Below are positions 16,898 through 24,389 of a stretch of DNA of 64,000 bases, piece after piece. Numbering within the stretch: position 1 is the first letter of the stretch; each line of letters begins with the position of its first letter. Origin of the DNA: Streptomyces fradiae (lineage in GTDB: Bacteria; Actinomycetota; Actinomycetes; Streptomycetales; Streptomycetaceae); the NCBI RefSeq assembly GCF_041270065.1, contig NZ_CP065958.1, positions 7,819,797 to 7,883,796 on the forward strand. Direction: 5' to 3'. The notes below the pieces were generated by a model, which saw nothing but the letters and a program-made list of their open reading frames with translations, made no database searches and was not told the DNA's origin. A program made the translations under genes and the position numbers.

Positions 16898-17277
16898 CGC
16901 TCCCGCGCCGCGAAGTCCGCCGCCGCCCACACCGCCGGGCGCCCGACCTCCGCGCACAGATGGAGGATCGCGTCGTCCCCGGCGTGAACGCCGACATGGG
17001 CGCCGTAGGCCCGGTCGGTGGAGTTGAACAGGACCAGGTCCAGGGGGCGGGGGACCGGCACCTGGACCGTCGCCTCCGTGTCGCTCCAGAGCTCGGAGGA
17101 GCGCAGCTCGGGCGGCGTCAGGCCGAAGTGCCTGAGCACCTCGTACGCGTACAACTGGCAGTTGGCGCCCGCCGCGAGGCCCGGCCGGGCGGCCACGGCC
17201 GCAGAGCCCGGGTAGCGCGCACCGTCGTACCGGACGGCCCAGAAGTCCCCCGGAAGGGCGGCGATGATCGACCCCAT
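16852..17277 (-). CDS. NlpC/P60-like cysteine hydrolase, possibly N-terminally disrupted
   Basis: 141 aa from ATG 17277. The probable nucleophile is in GANCQLYAYEVLRHFG and the partner His in GAHVGVHAGDDAILHLC, followed by GRPAVWAAADFA, an arrangement seen in small papain-like NlpC/P60 relatives. No signal peptide is visible. The frame continues upstream (LTRTEMGSI), but a plausible N-terminus (VTETPAASGIQAV) lies in another frame and stops at 17289, hinting at a frameshift. The gene runs convergent to the condensing-enzyme operon and overlaps its last gene by 46 bp. Substrate unknown. Confidence 0.65.
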   Translation of the reverse strand: MGSIIAALPGDFWAVRYDGARYPGSAAVAARPGLAAGANCQLYAYEVLRHFGLTPPELRSSELWSDTEATVQVPVPRPLDLVLFNSTDRAYGAHVGVHAGDDAILHLCAEVGRPAVWAAADFAARERYRVRLGAKRVLPPR

Positions 17278-17288
17278 CTCGGTGCGGG

Positions 17289-17384
17289 TCAGCGGAGTGC
17301 CGCGCCCGCGTCGAGCGCCGGGCCCACCCGGCCGGTCACCGCGGCGACGGCCTGGATGCCGGAGGCGGCAGGGGTCTCGGTCAC
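17289..17384 (-). CDS. possible 31-aa leader or detached N-terminus of the NlpC-like gene
   Basis: GTG 17384 opens a 31-codon frame that ends at 17289, twelve bases before ATG 17277. Its codon use looks real. A single frameshift near 17296-17310 would join it smoothly to LTRTEMGS of the downstream gene. It may be a disrupted N-terminus, a sequencing error or a coupled short peptide. Confidence 0.3.
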   Translation of the reverse strand: MTETPAASGIQAVAAVTGRVGPALDAGAALR

Positions 17385-17473
17385 GGGGCGATGCTGCCAC
17401 AGCAGCACGCCACCGCGCGGCGCCCGGGGCCCGCGTCCTTCGCCCGCCGCCCCGGATGTGGCACGGTGAAGCC

Positions 17474-18427
17474 ATGCCGGTTCCCGTGATTCTCGACTGC
17501 GATCCCGGTCACGACGACGCCTTCAACATCCTCCTCGCCGCCGCGAATCCCGCGATCGAGCTGCTCGCGATCACCACCGTCGCGGGCAACCAGACGCTGG
17601 AGAAGACCACGCTCAACGCCCGCCGGGTCTGTTCGGTGGCCGGGATCCGGGGCGTGCCGATCGCCGCCGGGCGGGACCGCCCGCTGCACGGGCCGCGCCG
17701 GATCGCCGAGGACATCCACGGCGCGTCCGGCCTGGACGGGCCCGGCTTCGCGGCGGGCGAGCCGGACGTGCCGCTGGACCCGCGCGACGCCCTCACTCTC
17801 GTCCGGGACACCCTGCTCGCCCACCCGGCGCCGGTGACGCTCGTACCGACCGGGCCGCTCACCAACATCGCGGTCCTGCTCCTCGCCCACCCGGAGCTCG
17901 CCGGGCGGATCGAGCGGATCGTGATGATGGGCGGTTCGACGGAGCGCGGAAACACCACGCCCGCCGCCGAGTTCAACATCCTGTGCGATCCGGAGGCGGC
18001 GGACATCGTCCTCCGCAGCGGGCTGCCGGTGACGATGTTCGGACTCAACGCGACCCACCAGGCACAGGCCACCCCGGAGGTCGTTGCCCGGATCGCCGCG
18101 CTCGGCACCCCGCTGAGCGGCCTCTGCGTCGACCTGCTCACCTACTTCGCGTCCACCTACCGCGAGGTGTTCGGCTTCGACGCGCCCCCGCTGCACGACC
18201 CGCTCACCGTTGCCCATCTGATCGACCCGACGCTGGTCGGCCTGGCTCGGGCGGCGGTGGCCGTGGAGCTGACCGGCACGCACACCCGGGGCGCGACGGT
18301 GGTGGACCTGCACGGGGTGACGGGCCGGCCCGCCGACGTCGAGGTCGCCATGGACGTCGACGCCGACGGGTTCTGGGACCTGATCGTGGACGCCGTACGC
18401 GTGCTCGGCGAAGGCCGGGCGACCTGA
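17474..18427 (+). CDS. inosine/uridine-preferring nucleoside hydrolase
   Basis: 317-aa cytosolic enzyme that should cleave the N-glycosidic bond of ribonucleosides to release base and ribose (purine/pyrimidine salvage). The calcium-binding N-terminal motif reads ILDCDPGHDDAFN (family DxDPGxDD). Other conserved blocks are VPTGPLTNIA, IVMMGGS, AEFNILCDPEAA and the late HDPLTVAHL with its catalytic-site His. Length is normal for the family. Start ATG 17474 is picked because the motif begins six residues later. It stands alone between convergent or opposing genes. Confidence 0.9.
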   Translation: MPVPVILDCDPGHDDAFNILLAAANPAIELLAITTVAGNQTLEKTTLNARRVCSVAGIRGVPIAAGRDRPLHGPRRIAEDIHGASGLDGPGFAAGEPDVPLDPRDALTLVRDTLLAHPAPVTLVPTGPLTNIAVLLLAHPELAGRIERIVMMGGSTERGNTTPAAEFNILCDPEAADIVLRSGLPVTMFGLNATHQAQATPEVVARIAALGTPLSGLCVDLLTYFASTYREVFGFDAPPLHDPLTVAHLIDPTLVGLARAAVAVELTGTHTRGATVVDLHGVTGRPADVEVAMDVDADGFWDLIVDAVRVLGEGRAT

Positions 18428-18485
18428 TTCGGCCCCCGGCCCTCCGCCGAGCGGCGGCGCGACGTCCGGCGCGACGTCCGGCGCG

Positions 18486-20084
18486 CTACGGCTGGCCGTC
18501 GAGCCAGCTCAGCTTGTGCCCGTACAGCACCCGCTGGCAGTAGTCCGTGCCCACCGGATCGGCGGCGTCCCGGTTCGCGGTGCAGTCGGCAGCCGACCCC
18601 GGACGGTGCTCGGAGAGGGACCAGAGCCGCCCCGTGCCGCGCTCGACGTAGAGGTCCTCGGCGCCCCGGGCGGTCTTGACGGCCTGCCCGTTCTGGACCA
18701 ACTGGCCATTGCTCCAGACGTAGCGCCAGAGGTTGCCCGGCTCGTCCGTGCCCTTCGACTCGTTCACGTACAGCGTGCCGCCCACCGCCGCCGCGCCCTG
18801 CGCGCCGCCGTTCGTCAGCGGCAGGTAGTTGGCCCAGCCCTGCGCGGCCACGTCGGCGGAACGGCCCTCGAGCTCGGCGACGGGATACGAGGCGATGCGG
18901 CCGGTGGACGGGTAGCCGCTCTCGGGGCGGCAGTACTCGCCCATGAGCAGGCGGTCCGGGGTGGTGCTGCGGTCAAGCGAGATGTACGAGGCCTTCGGCG
19001 CACCGGTCGAGACACAGGCGTAGGAACCGGCCGGATTGCTCTGCGTCGCCTTGAACTTCCACGCGGCGACCTGCGGCATCACATAGCGGTAGCCGAAGCT
19101 GTACCAGACGTTGTCGTGCCGGCCGACCTTCGTCTTGTCCTCGACGTTGGCGGTGGTCTGTACGCCGTCGGTGTCCGCACCCATCGCGTCGTGCGTGCTC
19201 GCGTCGCCGTCCGGGTCGAGGTCCATGATGTAGCGCATGTCGAAGACGCGCAGGCCGTTGCGGGTGTCGGCGACGTAGAGGTAGTTGCCGTACCAGACGA
19301 TTCCGCCGGCGTGGACGCCCTTCTGGATCGGGTACTCGGAGGCGTGCAGCCCGTCGAAGGAGACGTGGTCGGCCGAGTTGATGTACGTCCAGCCCAGCAG
19401 GACGTGCCGGTACTTGACCTCCGGACTGCCGGTGGCCGGGTTGATCCGGCTCTGGACGAAGGTGATCCGCACGCCCTTCTGGTTGCAGGCGTCGTTCGCC
19501 TCCAGCTCGGCGGTCGTGCAGTCACCCGTCGTCGGGTCCGGGTCGGTCTCCCGGCCCGGGTCCCAGCCGTCGTACGAGGCGAAGAGCTGGATGTTCCCGG
19601 CCGTGCCCCACAGTTCGTCGTCCTGGGCGTCGGACACGCCGGTGAATCCCTGGGGCACCCACTCCTGCGATACGGAATCGTCGTTCTGCAGGCAGTACTT
19701 GATGTCCGGGTCGGCGGCGGTCCCGAACGGATCGCGCGAACACCACGGCGTCACGGTGCGGTTCGCCCCGGCCAGCAGGTTCTGCACGCCCGACTTGGGG
19801 AGCACCGAGTCGAGCCGGCTGACCCGCGAGGTGGTCTCGGCGTTCAGCGCGCCGGGCGACAGGGTGAAGTCGCCGGGCGAGGCCGCGCCGCCGGGCGAGG
19901 TCCAGGCGGTGGCCCCGAACGCCGAGGGAGCGCCCTCGTTCGCGAGGGGCTCCTGGACCGTGGGGTCCGAGACGTCCAGCGGCACGTCCTCGGCGTGGGC
20001 GGCCGGCGCCACGAGGCCGGTGAGCAGGAGCGAGGCCGCGGCGGCTGCGGTGAGCCAGGCGCGGCGTATTCGCCGTGAGGGCAT
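18486..20084 (-). CDS. large secreted protein, unknown function
   Basis: 532 aa with a clear signal peptide (RRIRRAWLTAAAAASLLLTG, cleavage near AHAED). The mature protein has repeated strand-rich segments such as GNYLYVADTRNGLRVFDMRYIMDLD, LYVNESKGTDEPGNLWRYVW and EDLYVERGTGRLWSLSEH, suggesting a beta-propeller, plus paired cysteines. No catalytic motif is recognised. GGAGG lies 9 nt before ATG 20084 and is followed at once by CAA-CCTCC, so it could fold back on itself. The gap upstream to the methyltransferase gene is long and structured. Confidence 0.78.
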   Translation of the reverse strand: MPSRRIRRAWLTAAAAASLLLTGLVAPAAHAEDVPLDVSDPTVQEPLANEGAPSAFGATAWTSPGGAASPGDFTLSPGALNAETTSRVSRLDSVLPKSGVQNLLAGANRTVTPWCSRDPFGTAADPDIKYCLQNDDSVSQEWVPQGFTGVSDAQDDELWGTAGNIQLFASYDGWDPGRETDPDPTTGDCTTAELEANDACNQKGVRITFVQSRINPATGSPEVKYRHVLLGWTYINSADHVSFDGLHASEYPIQKGVHAGGIVWYGNYLYVADTRNGLRVFDMRYIMDLDPDGDASTHDAMGADTDGVQTTANVEDKTKVGRHDNVWYSFGYRYVMPQVAAWKFKATQSNPAGSYACVSTGAPKASYISLDRSTTPDRLLMGEYCRPESGYPSTGRIASYPVAELEGRSADVAAQGWANYLPLTNGGAQGAAAVGGTLYVNESKGTDEPGNLWRYVWSNGQLVQNGQAVKTARGAEDLYVERGTGRLWSLSEHRPGSAADCTANRDAADPVGTDYCQRVLYGHKLSWLDGQP

Positions 20085-20292
20085 GGGAGGTTGCCTCCGT
20101 CGATGCTGTGTCAGACAAGTCGAACGGAGGGTTCCAGAACGCCCGAGCGAAACGCAAGGAGGGGTGATGTGTCGTCAAAACCACCTATGAGCAGGGGAGT
20201 TGATGGCGATATGGGTGATTCGCGCCACTGGGGGAGGGTGCGAGCACGGGGGGCGGGGCGGCCGCTCGGCGCAAGACCTGCCGCTCATCCGC

Positions 20293-20378
20293 ACAAGATC
20301 CACACGGTGGGTCTTTCCGTACGCTGTCCGGGGTGGGGCGCGGACGCCCCACCCCGGTGCAGGGGACGCGGATCTTGT
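20293..20378. other. structured intergenic DNA with 13-bp hairpin
   Basis: Within the 423-bp gap 20085-20507 I find no credible gene. It holds a perfect 13-bp inverted repeat (20328-20340 with 20345-20357, 4-nt loop). This is nested inside a 9-bp pair (20293-20301 with 20370-20378). A 10-base direct repeat (CGCTGTCCGG) occurs at 20322 and 20411. The hairpin lies 150 bp past the methyltransferase stop on the minus strand and may be its terminator, or part of an unannotated RNA. Confidence 0.5.
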
Positions 20379-20507
20379 CGAGGACCGGTTCGAACTGCAT
20401 GCAGTCCGCGCGCTGTCCGGGTGCGATCAGTACCGACAGCGGGCGGCAGCGGCCCTCCGCGCCGAGGTGGACAGATCCCCCCTGCTGACCGCTTCCGGAA
20501 CGATGCT

Positions 20508-21362
20508 TCACTTTCCCGAAGGGATACGTTCACGCGTCGCTGTGACGATCCAGACTGCCCCGGGGATGCAGACACCGTCCGCGGTCTCGAACTCCGTGAG
20601 GGTGTCGTGTACTTCGGCGCGGATACGGGTGATGGTGCTCGGGTCGACATGGCGCAGGTTGTAGCGCGTCGGGCCCATGGAGAAGATGAAGTCGGCAGCG
20701 TCGTCCGCGTTGACGCCGAAGGTCATGGGCGCCTCGGCTGGATCCACCTCGATGTCGGTGAACCCGCTGGCGGCGAGCACGTGGCGGGTGCGCGCCGGGT
20801 CGAGGAGCGACCCCATACCCCTGGAGGCGGGGGATGCCTCGCGCAGGAACGGCGAGAGTGCGGCGGTTGCGCGGGCGTAGGCGCTGTCCGGGCCCGCGGG
20901 CTGCGGGCCGAGGAACGCAAGGCGGCCGGCGGGCGCGAGCGCGTGCCTGAGATGGGTGAAGGCTGCGACGGGGTCGGCGAAGAACATGACGCCGCCGCGA
21001 CTGATGAGGACATCGAATCCGCGGTCGGGGAAGGGATGCACCTGTGCGTCACCCTGCTCGAAGGTGACGTTGTCGAGACCTTCCTGGGCTGCGTCACGGC
21101 GGGCACGTTCCAGCATCGGCGCGGACAGGTCGATACCCACGACGTTTCCGTCGTAGGCCCGTTGCGCCGCGAGGCGCGTCGTCTGGCCGGTGCCGCAGCC
21201 GACGTCGAGGACCCGGTTCGGGGCTGTGATGTCCGCGGCGGCGAAGAGGGGCGCGTTGAACGCGCCCATCATCCCGTTGTAACGCTCGGCGTGTTCGGCC
21301 CAGAGGGTGCCCTCCCAGTCGTTCCATGCCTCTGCCTGCTGACGGTTGGCGATCGTGTGCAC
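20508..21362 (-). CDS. class I SAM-dependent methyltransferase
   Basis: 284-aa methyltransferase. SAM motif I is VLDVGCGTGQTTRLAA, the acidic strand-2 end is VVGIDLSAPML, and post-I/II motifs are GDAQVHPFPDRGFDVLISRGGVMFF. N-terminal AEAWNDWEGTLWAEHAERYN is common in a Streptomyces subgroup of unknown substrate. It starts at GTG 21362 with GGAGG 8 nt upstream. It is divergent from a TetR regulator, with a perfect operator in the 60-bp gap, so expression is likely controlled by that repressor. Confidence 0.87.
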   Translation of the reverse strand: MHTIANRQQAEAWNDWEGTLWAEHAERYNGMMGAFNAPLFAAADITAPNRVLDVGCGTGQTTRLAAQRAYDGNVVGIDLSAPMLERARRDAAQEGLDNVTFEQGDAQVHPFPDRGFDVLISRGGVMFFADPVAAFTHLRHALAPAGRLAFLGPQPAGPDSAYARATAALSPFLREASPASRGMGSLLDPARTRHVLAASGFTDIEVDPAEAPMTFGVNADDAADFIFSMGPTRYNLRHVDPSTITRIRAEVHDTLTEFETADGVCIPGAVWIVTATRERIPSGK

Positions 21363-21389
21363 GGCCTGCCTCCAAACTTAGAGTTCACC

Positions 21390-21408
21390 TCTAGAGTCCA
21401 ACTCTAGA
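21390..21408. promoter_or_regulatory. perfect TetR-type operator
   Basis: TCTAGAGT-CCA-ACTCTAGA: 8-bp arms that are exact reverse complements around 3 bp. It sits in the 60-bp gap between the divergent methyltransferase and TetR genes, and TAGACT (21411-21416) 6 nt before the TetR ATG looks like its -10. A partial extra half-site, TTAGAGTT, lies at about 21379-21386. Confidence 0.8.
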
Positions 21409-21422
21409 TATAGACTCCAGTC

Positions 21423-22058
21423 ATGAGTGACGGCAAGGGGAAGCAGGGCCGCAAGGCCCAGGAGACACGGCGACGGATCATCGAGGCGGCCGGCGCGCTC
21501 TTCGTCGAGCAGGGCTACGGGGCGACAAAACTGCAGGAGATCGCCGACCGGGCAGGGGTGGCGGTGCAGACCGTCTACTTCGTCTTTCGCAACAAGCCCT
21601 CGCTGCTCAAGGAACTTGTCGATGCCGCGATCGCGGGCGACGACGAACCCGTGCCGACGATGGATCGGCCCTGGTTCGCGGAGGTCATGACCGCGCCTAC
21701 CGCCGAGTCCGCACTGGCCGCACTGGTCGCCGGCACCCGCAGGACACTCGAACGCGTCGCGGCCATCAACGAGATGGTCCGCGCCGCGACGGCAACCAAC
21801 CCGGAGATCCGGGAGTTGTGGCCGGATCAGGCAGATCCGCGGTACACCGTGATCGCGACCGCGGCGAAGTCCCTGACCGAGAAGCCAGGTGCCCGCCCCG
21901 CCACCCCCGCCGAAGAAGCGGCGGACATCATCTACGCCATCCTCAGCCCAGAGCTCTTCCTGGTCCTCACCCGCGACCGCGCGTGGCCACCGGCCAAGTG
22001 GGAGCAATGGGCGTACGACACCCTCAGCTCTCAGCTGCTGGTCGACAACGGGCGCTGA
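21423..22058 (+). CDS. TetR family regulator
   Basis: 211-aa repressor. The N-terminal helix-turn-helix reads RRRIIEAAGALFVEQGYGATKLQEIADRAGVAVQTVYFVFRNKPSLLKELVD, and the rest is an all-helical ligand domain. TAGACT ends 6 nt before ATG 21423 with no ribosome site, so it is probably translated from a leaderless message. The perfect palindrome at 21390-21408 just upstream would let it repress both itself and the divergent methyltransferase. Ligand unknown. Confidence 0.92.
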   Translation: MSDGKGKQGRKAQETRRRIIEAAGALFVEQGYGATKLQEIADRAGVAVQTVYFVFRNKPSLLKELVDAAIAGDDEPVPTMDRPWFAEVMTAPTAESALAALVAGTRRTLERVAAINEMVRAATATNPEIRELWPDQADPRYTVIATAAKSLTEKPGARPATPAEEAADIIYAILSPELFLVLTRDRAWPPAKWEQWAYDTLSSQLLVDNGR

Positions 22059-22159
22059 TCGACTCGGCCTTCGAGGGCGACATGCTTCGCGGTTTCGCAG
22101 GCGCCGATGCGTCGGGGGCCCTGATGTTGATCGAGGAGACAGGCCCTAGTCTTCGGGGC

Positions 22160-22768
22160 ATGGCCCTGCGACCTGACGAGTTCTACGACCACGCCCTCGC
22201 CGCCACGGACGACGAACACCGGCTCCCGCTCGCGCGCATGACGGGGTGGGACATCAGCCCGTTCGAGCAGGACGGACTGCGCGTCGCACCGCTGCGGCCT
22301 CCGGTCCTGCCCGAGCCCGCGCGGCACGGAGAGGACCCGTCGGACTGCGGGTCGTGCCGCGCCCGGGACGAGGGGATCTGGCGGAACGACCGGTGGCGGC
22401 TGACCCGGATCCAGGGCGTCGGCGTGCCGCTGGTGCTCATGCTCCACCCGCGCGATCACTACGACATGGCCGACCTGCCCGACGACCTGGCGGCCGAACT
22501 CGGCGTCCTGTCCACCCACATCGTCCGCCACGTCCAGGCCCTGCCGCACATCTCGCGCGCCCACGTCTACCGCATCGGCGACGGCGGCGCCCACCTCCAC
22601 ATCTGGTTCTTCGCCCGCCCCGAGGGCCAGGCCCAGCTGTACGGCTCATGGCTGCCCGTCTGGGACGACCTGCTGCCGGAGTACCCGGCCGACGTCGCGG
22701 ACGCCGACGCGGCGCTCGTGGCGGACGGGCTGGCCGCCTCGGCCGGCGGCGCGACGACGCACGCCTGA
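22160..22768 (+). CDS. HIT-like protein
   Basis: 202-aa protein with a histidine-triad-like motif near the C-terminus: GGAHLHIWFF, where HIT proteins have H-x-H-x-H, the third His here being Trp. Before it are DCGSCRARDEGIW, which could hold metal, and a hydrophobic strand VPLVLMLHPRDHYD typical of HIT folds. It may be a nucleotide hydrolase or a degenerate relative. TAGTCT lies 7 nt upstream of ATG 22160 without a Shine-Dalgarno. Followed 15 bp later by a HAD gene, likely co-transcribed. Confidence 0.7.
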   Translation: MALRPDEFYDHALAATDDEHRLPLARMTGWDISPFEQDGLRVAPLRPPVLPEPARHGEDPSDCGSCRARDEGIWRNDRWRLTRIQGVGVPLVLMLHPRDHYDMADLPDDLAAELGVLSTHIVRHVQALPHISRAHVYRIGDGGAHLHIWFFARPEGQAQLYGSWLPVWDDLLPEYPADVADADAALVADGLAASAGGATTHA

Positions 22769-22783
22769 TCGCGGGGGAGCGAC

Positions 22784-23410
22784 ATGTCGTCTCTTCCGCC
22801 CCCGTCCTACGACGCCGTGCTGTGCGACATCGACGGTGTGATCCGGCATTGGCCTTCGGCCGACGCCCTGGAGGAGGAGCACGGGCTGCCCGTCGGCGCG
22901 CTCGCGGCCGCGGCGTTCGCACCGGCCCGTCTGGTCCCGGCTGTCACCGGGCGGATCACCGATGAGGAGTGGCGGTCGGCGGTCGCCGCCGACCTCACCG
23001 CTCGCCACGGATCGAAGGACCGCGCCGAAGCGGCGGTCCTGGCGTGGTCCGGCCTCGTGCCCGCCGTCGATCAGGACGTCGTCGCGTTGCTTCGGCGCGT
23101 CCGCGAGGTCGCCTCCGTCGCCCTGGTCACCAACGCGACCACCCGGCTGGAGCGGGATCTGGCGCACCAGGGCCTCGCCGACCTCGCCGACGCCGTCGTG
23201 AACACCGCGCGCATCGGCGTCGCCAAACCCGATCCCCGCGTCTACCGCATCGCCGCCGAGCGCCTCGGGGTGGCGGTCGACCGCTGCCTGTTCGTCGACG
23301 ACACGGCGGCCAACGTCACCGCTGCACGTGAGATCGGGATGACGGCCGTCCACTACCGGCGGCTGGAAGACCTGTGCGCGGCGCTGTCGCCGCTCACGGT
23401 GACTCCGTAG
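22784..23410 (+). CDS. HAD-superfamily hydrolase
   Basis: 208-aa phosphatase-like enzyme. The nucleophile motif is LCDIDGVI (DxDGV), motif II is VALVTNATT, the Lys motif is GVAKPDPRVY and the acidic motif IV is CLFVDDTAANV, all in family order. It follows the HIT-like gene by 15 bp. Its stop (TAG 23408-23410) lies inside a 9-bp tandem repeat shared with the end of the convergent sortase gene; the two overlap by 17 bp. The phosphate substrate is unknown. Confidence 0.9.
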   Translation: MSSLPPPSYDAVLCDIDGVIRHWPSADALEEEHGLPVGALAAAAFAPARLVPAVTGRITDEEWRSAVAADLTARHGSKDRAEAAVLAWSGLVPAVDQDVVALLRRVREVASVALVTNATTRLERDLAHQGLADLADAVVNTARIGVAKPDPRVYRIAAERLGVAVDRCLFVDDTAANVTAAREIGMTAVHYRRLEDLCAALSPLTVTP

Positions 23411-24197
23411 CGTCCGTAGCGTCCGTAGCGTCCTTGGTGTCCTTGGCGTCCTTGACCGAGACGAGGACGCCGATCTTGTCGATGCGGTGCTCCGGGTTGC
23501 CCTGGGCGTCCCGCCAGAAGTTGCCCGCCGCGTTGTCCTCCGGGGTCGCGCACGTGGAGAGCGTGATCATCGCCTCGGTGGGGCGCTCGCCGGGCGACCC
23601 CGGTACGGCGGCCCGCTGCTCCGCGAGGGAGCGGGCGGAGCGGAACGAGGTCGACCGGGTCTCGGTGATCCGGTACTCGTAGATCCGGCCGTCGGCCTCC
23701 ACGAGGACCCGGTCGCCCTTCTCGACGGACGGGAGCTCGCGCAGCGGCCCGCCGGCCGAGAGGCGGTGCGCCGTCACCAGATAGTTGCCGATGTCGCCCG
23801 GCCCCGCGCCGCCCCGTTTCCCGTACGGGCTCGCCGCCATGCCGCGGTCCTGGATCCGGGTGCCGGCCCGGTCGTCGGTCGTCCCCTCGTACGGCACGAC
23901 CCGCAGGCCGGCGACCCCGATCGACGGGATGTGCAGCTCGGCGACCCGCGGCCGGGGGGCGGGCACCGGCGTGGGCGTCGGCGTGGGCGTAGGTGTCGGT
24001 GTCGGCGCGGGTGGCGCCGGTGGCGCCGGTGGGGGAGCGGGGGCGGGCGAACGGCTCGCGGGCGCCTTCGAGGAGTCGCCGGCTTCTGTCGGGGACCCGC
24101 CCGTCAGCATGGCCAGGACCGCCGCGACGACGGCCGCGACGACCGCCGCGAGAACCGCGACGACCTTGCGGGAGCGCGTTGACCGGGGCATGGGCAT
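23394..24197 (-). CDS. class F-type sortase
   Basis: 267-aa membrane-anchored transpeptidase. An N-terminal signal anchor (RKVVAVLAAVVAAVVAAVLAML, residues ~10-31) is followed by a long Pro-rich linker with PT repeats. The catalytic domain has the His in YLVTAHRLSAGG, the Cys in ITLSTCATPEDN and the Arg in PEHRIDK, the expected order. Class F assignment is from length and motif context. ATG 24197 is the likely start, ATG 24191 an alternative. Its C-terminal KDAKDTKDATDATDAT tail comes from 9-bp repeats. The convergent HAD gene overlaps by 17 bp; no obvious sortase substrate is in the window. Confidence 0.87.
   Translation of the reverse strand: MPMPRSTRSRKVVAVLAAVVAAVVAAVLAMLTGGSPTEAGDSSKAPASRSPAPAPPPAPPAPPAPTPTPTPTPTPTPVPAPRPRVAELHIPSIGVAGLRVVPYEGTTDDRAGTRIQDRGMAASPYGKRGGAGPGDIGNYLVTAHRLSAGGPLRELPSVEKGDRVLVEADGRIYEYRITETRSTSFRSARSLAEQRAAVPGSPGERPTEAMITLSTCATPEDNAAGNFWRDAQGNPEHRIDKIGVLVSVKDAKDTKDATDATDATESP
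23404..23457. repeat. six 9-bp tandem repeats at the HAD/sortase 3' ends
   Basis: Three exact TCCGTAGCG units (23404-23430) followed by three related units (TCCTTGGTG, TCCTTGGCG, TCCTTGACC). On the minus strand they encode three-residue repeats in the sortase tail. The first unit contains the TAG stop of the HAD gene. Unit size is a multiple of 3, so copy changes would not shift the sortase frame. Confidence 0.85.
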
Positions 24198-24389
24198 CGA
24201 CCACCCGAACGTCTCCGGCGGCCGGCCGGCCGCCTGGCACATCCGACCCCTCCACGCTACGTGCCCTGCCATCCCCCGCGCGCGCCCGGCGTGCCGCGCC
24301 CGCCCGAATGCGCGCGGGATGGCACGGTCGGGCGGGAAGGCCGGGGGACCGGGCCATGGAGCGGGAGCGGGAGCGAGGCGAGGCAGCGC

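Noticed and set aside
20185-20507. short frames in the structured gap
   Set aside because: No start signal, no similarity to known proteins and crossed by strong hairpins.
23950-24000. PT-repeat DNA as a CRISPR-like or minisatellite array
   Set aside because: It encodes the Pro/Thr linker of the sortase and lacks spacers.
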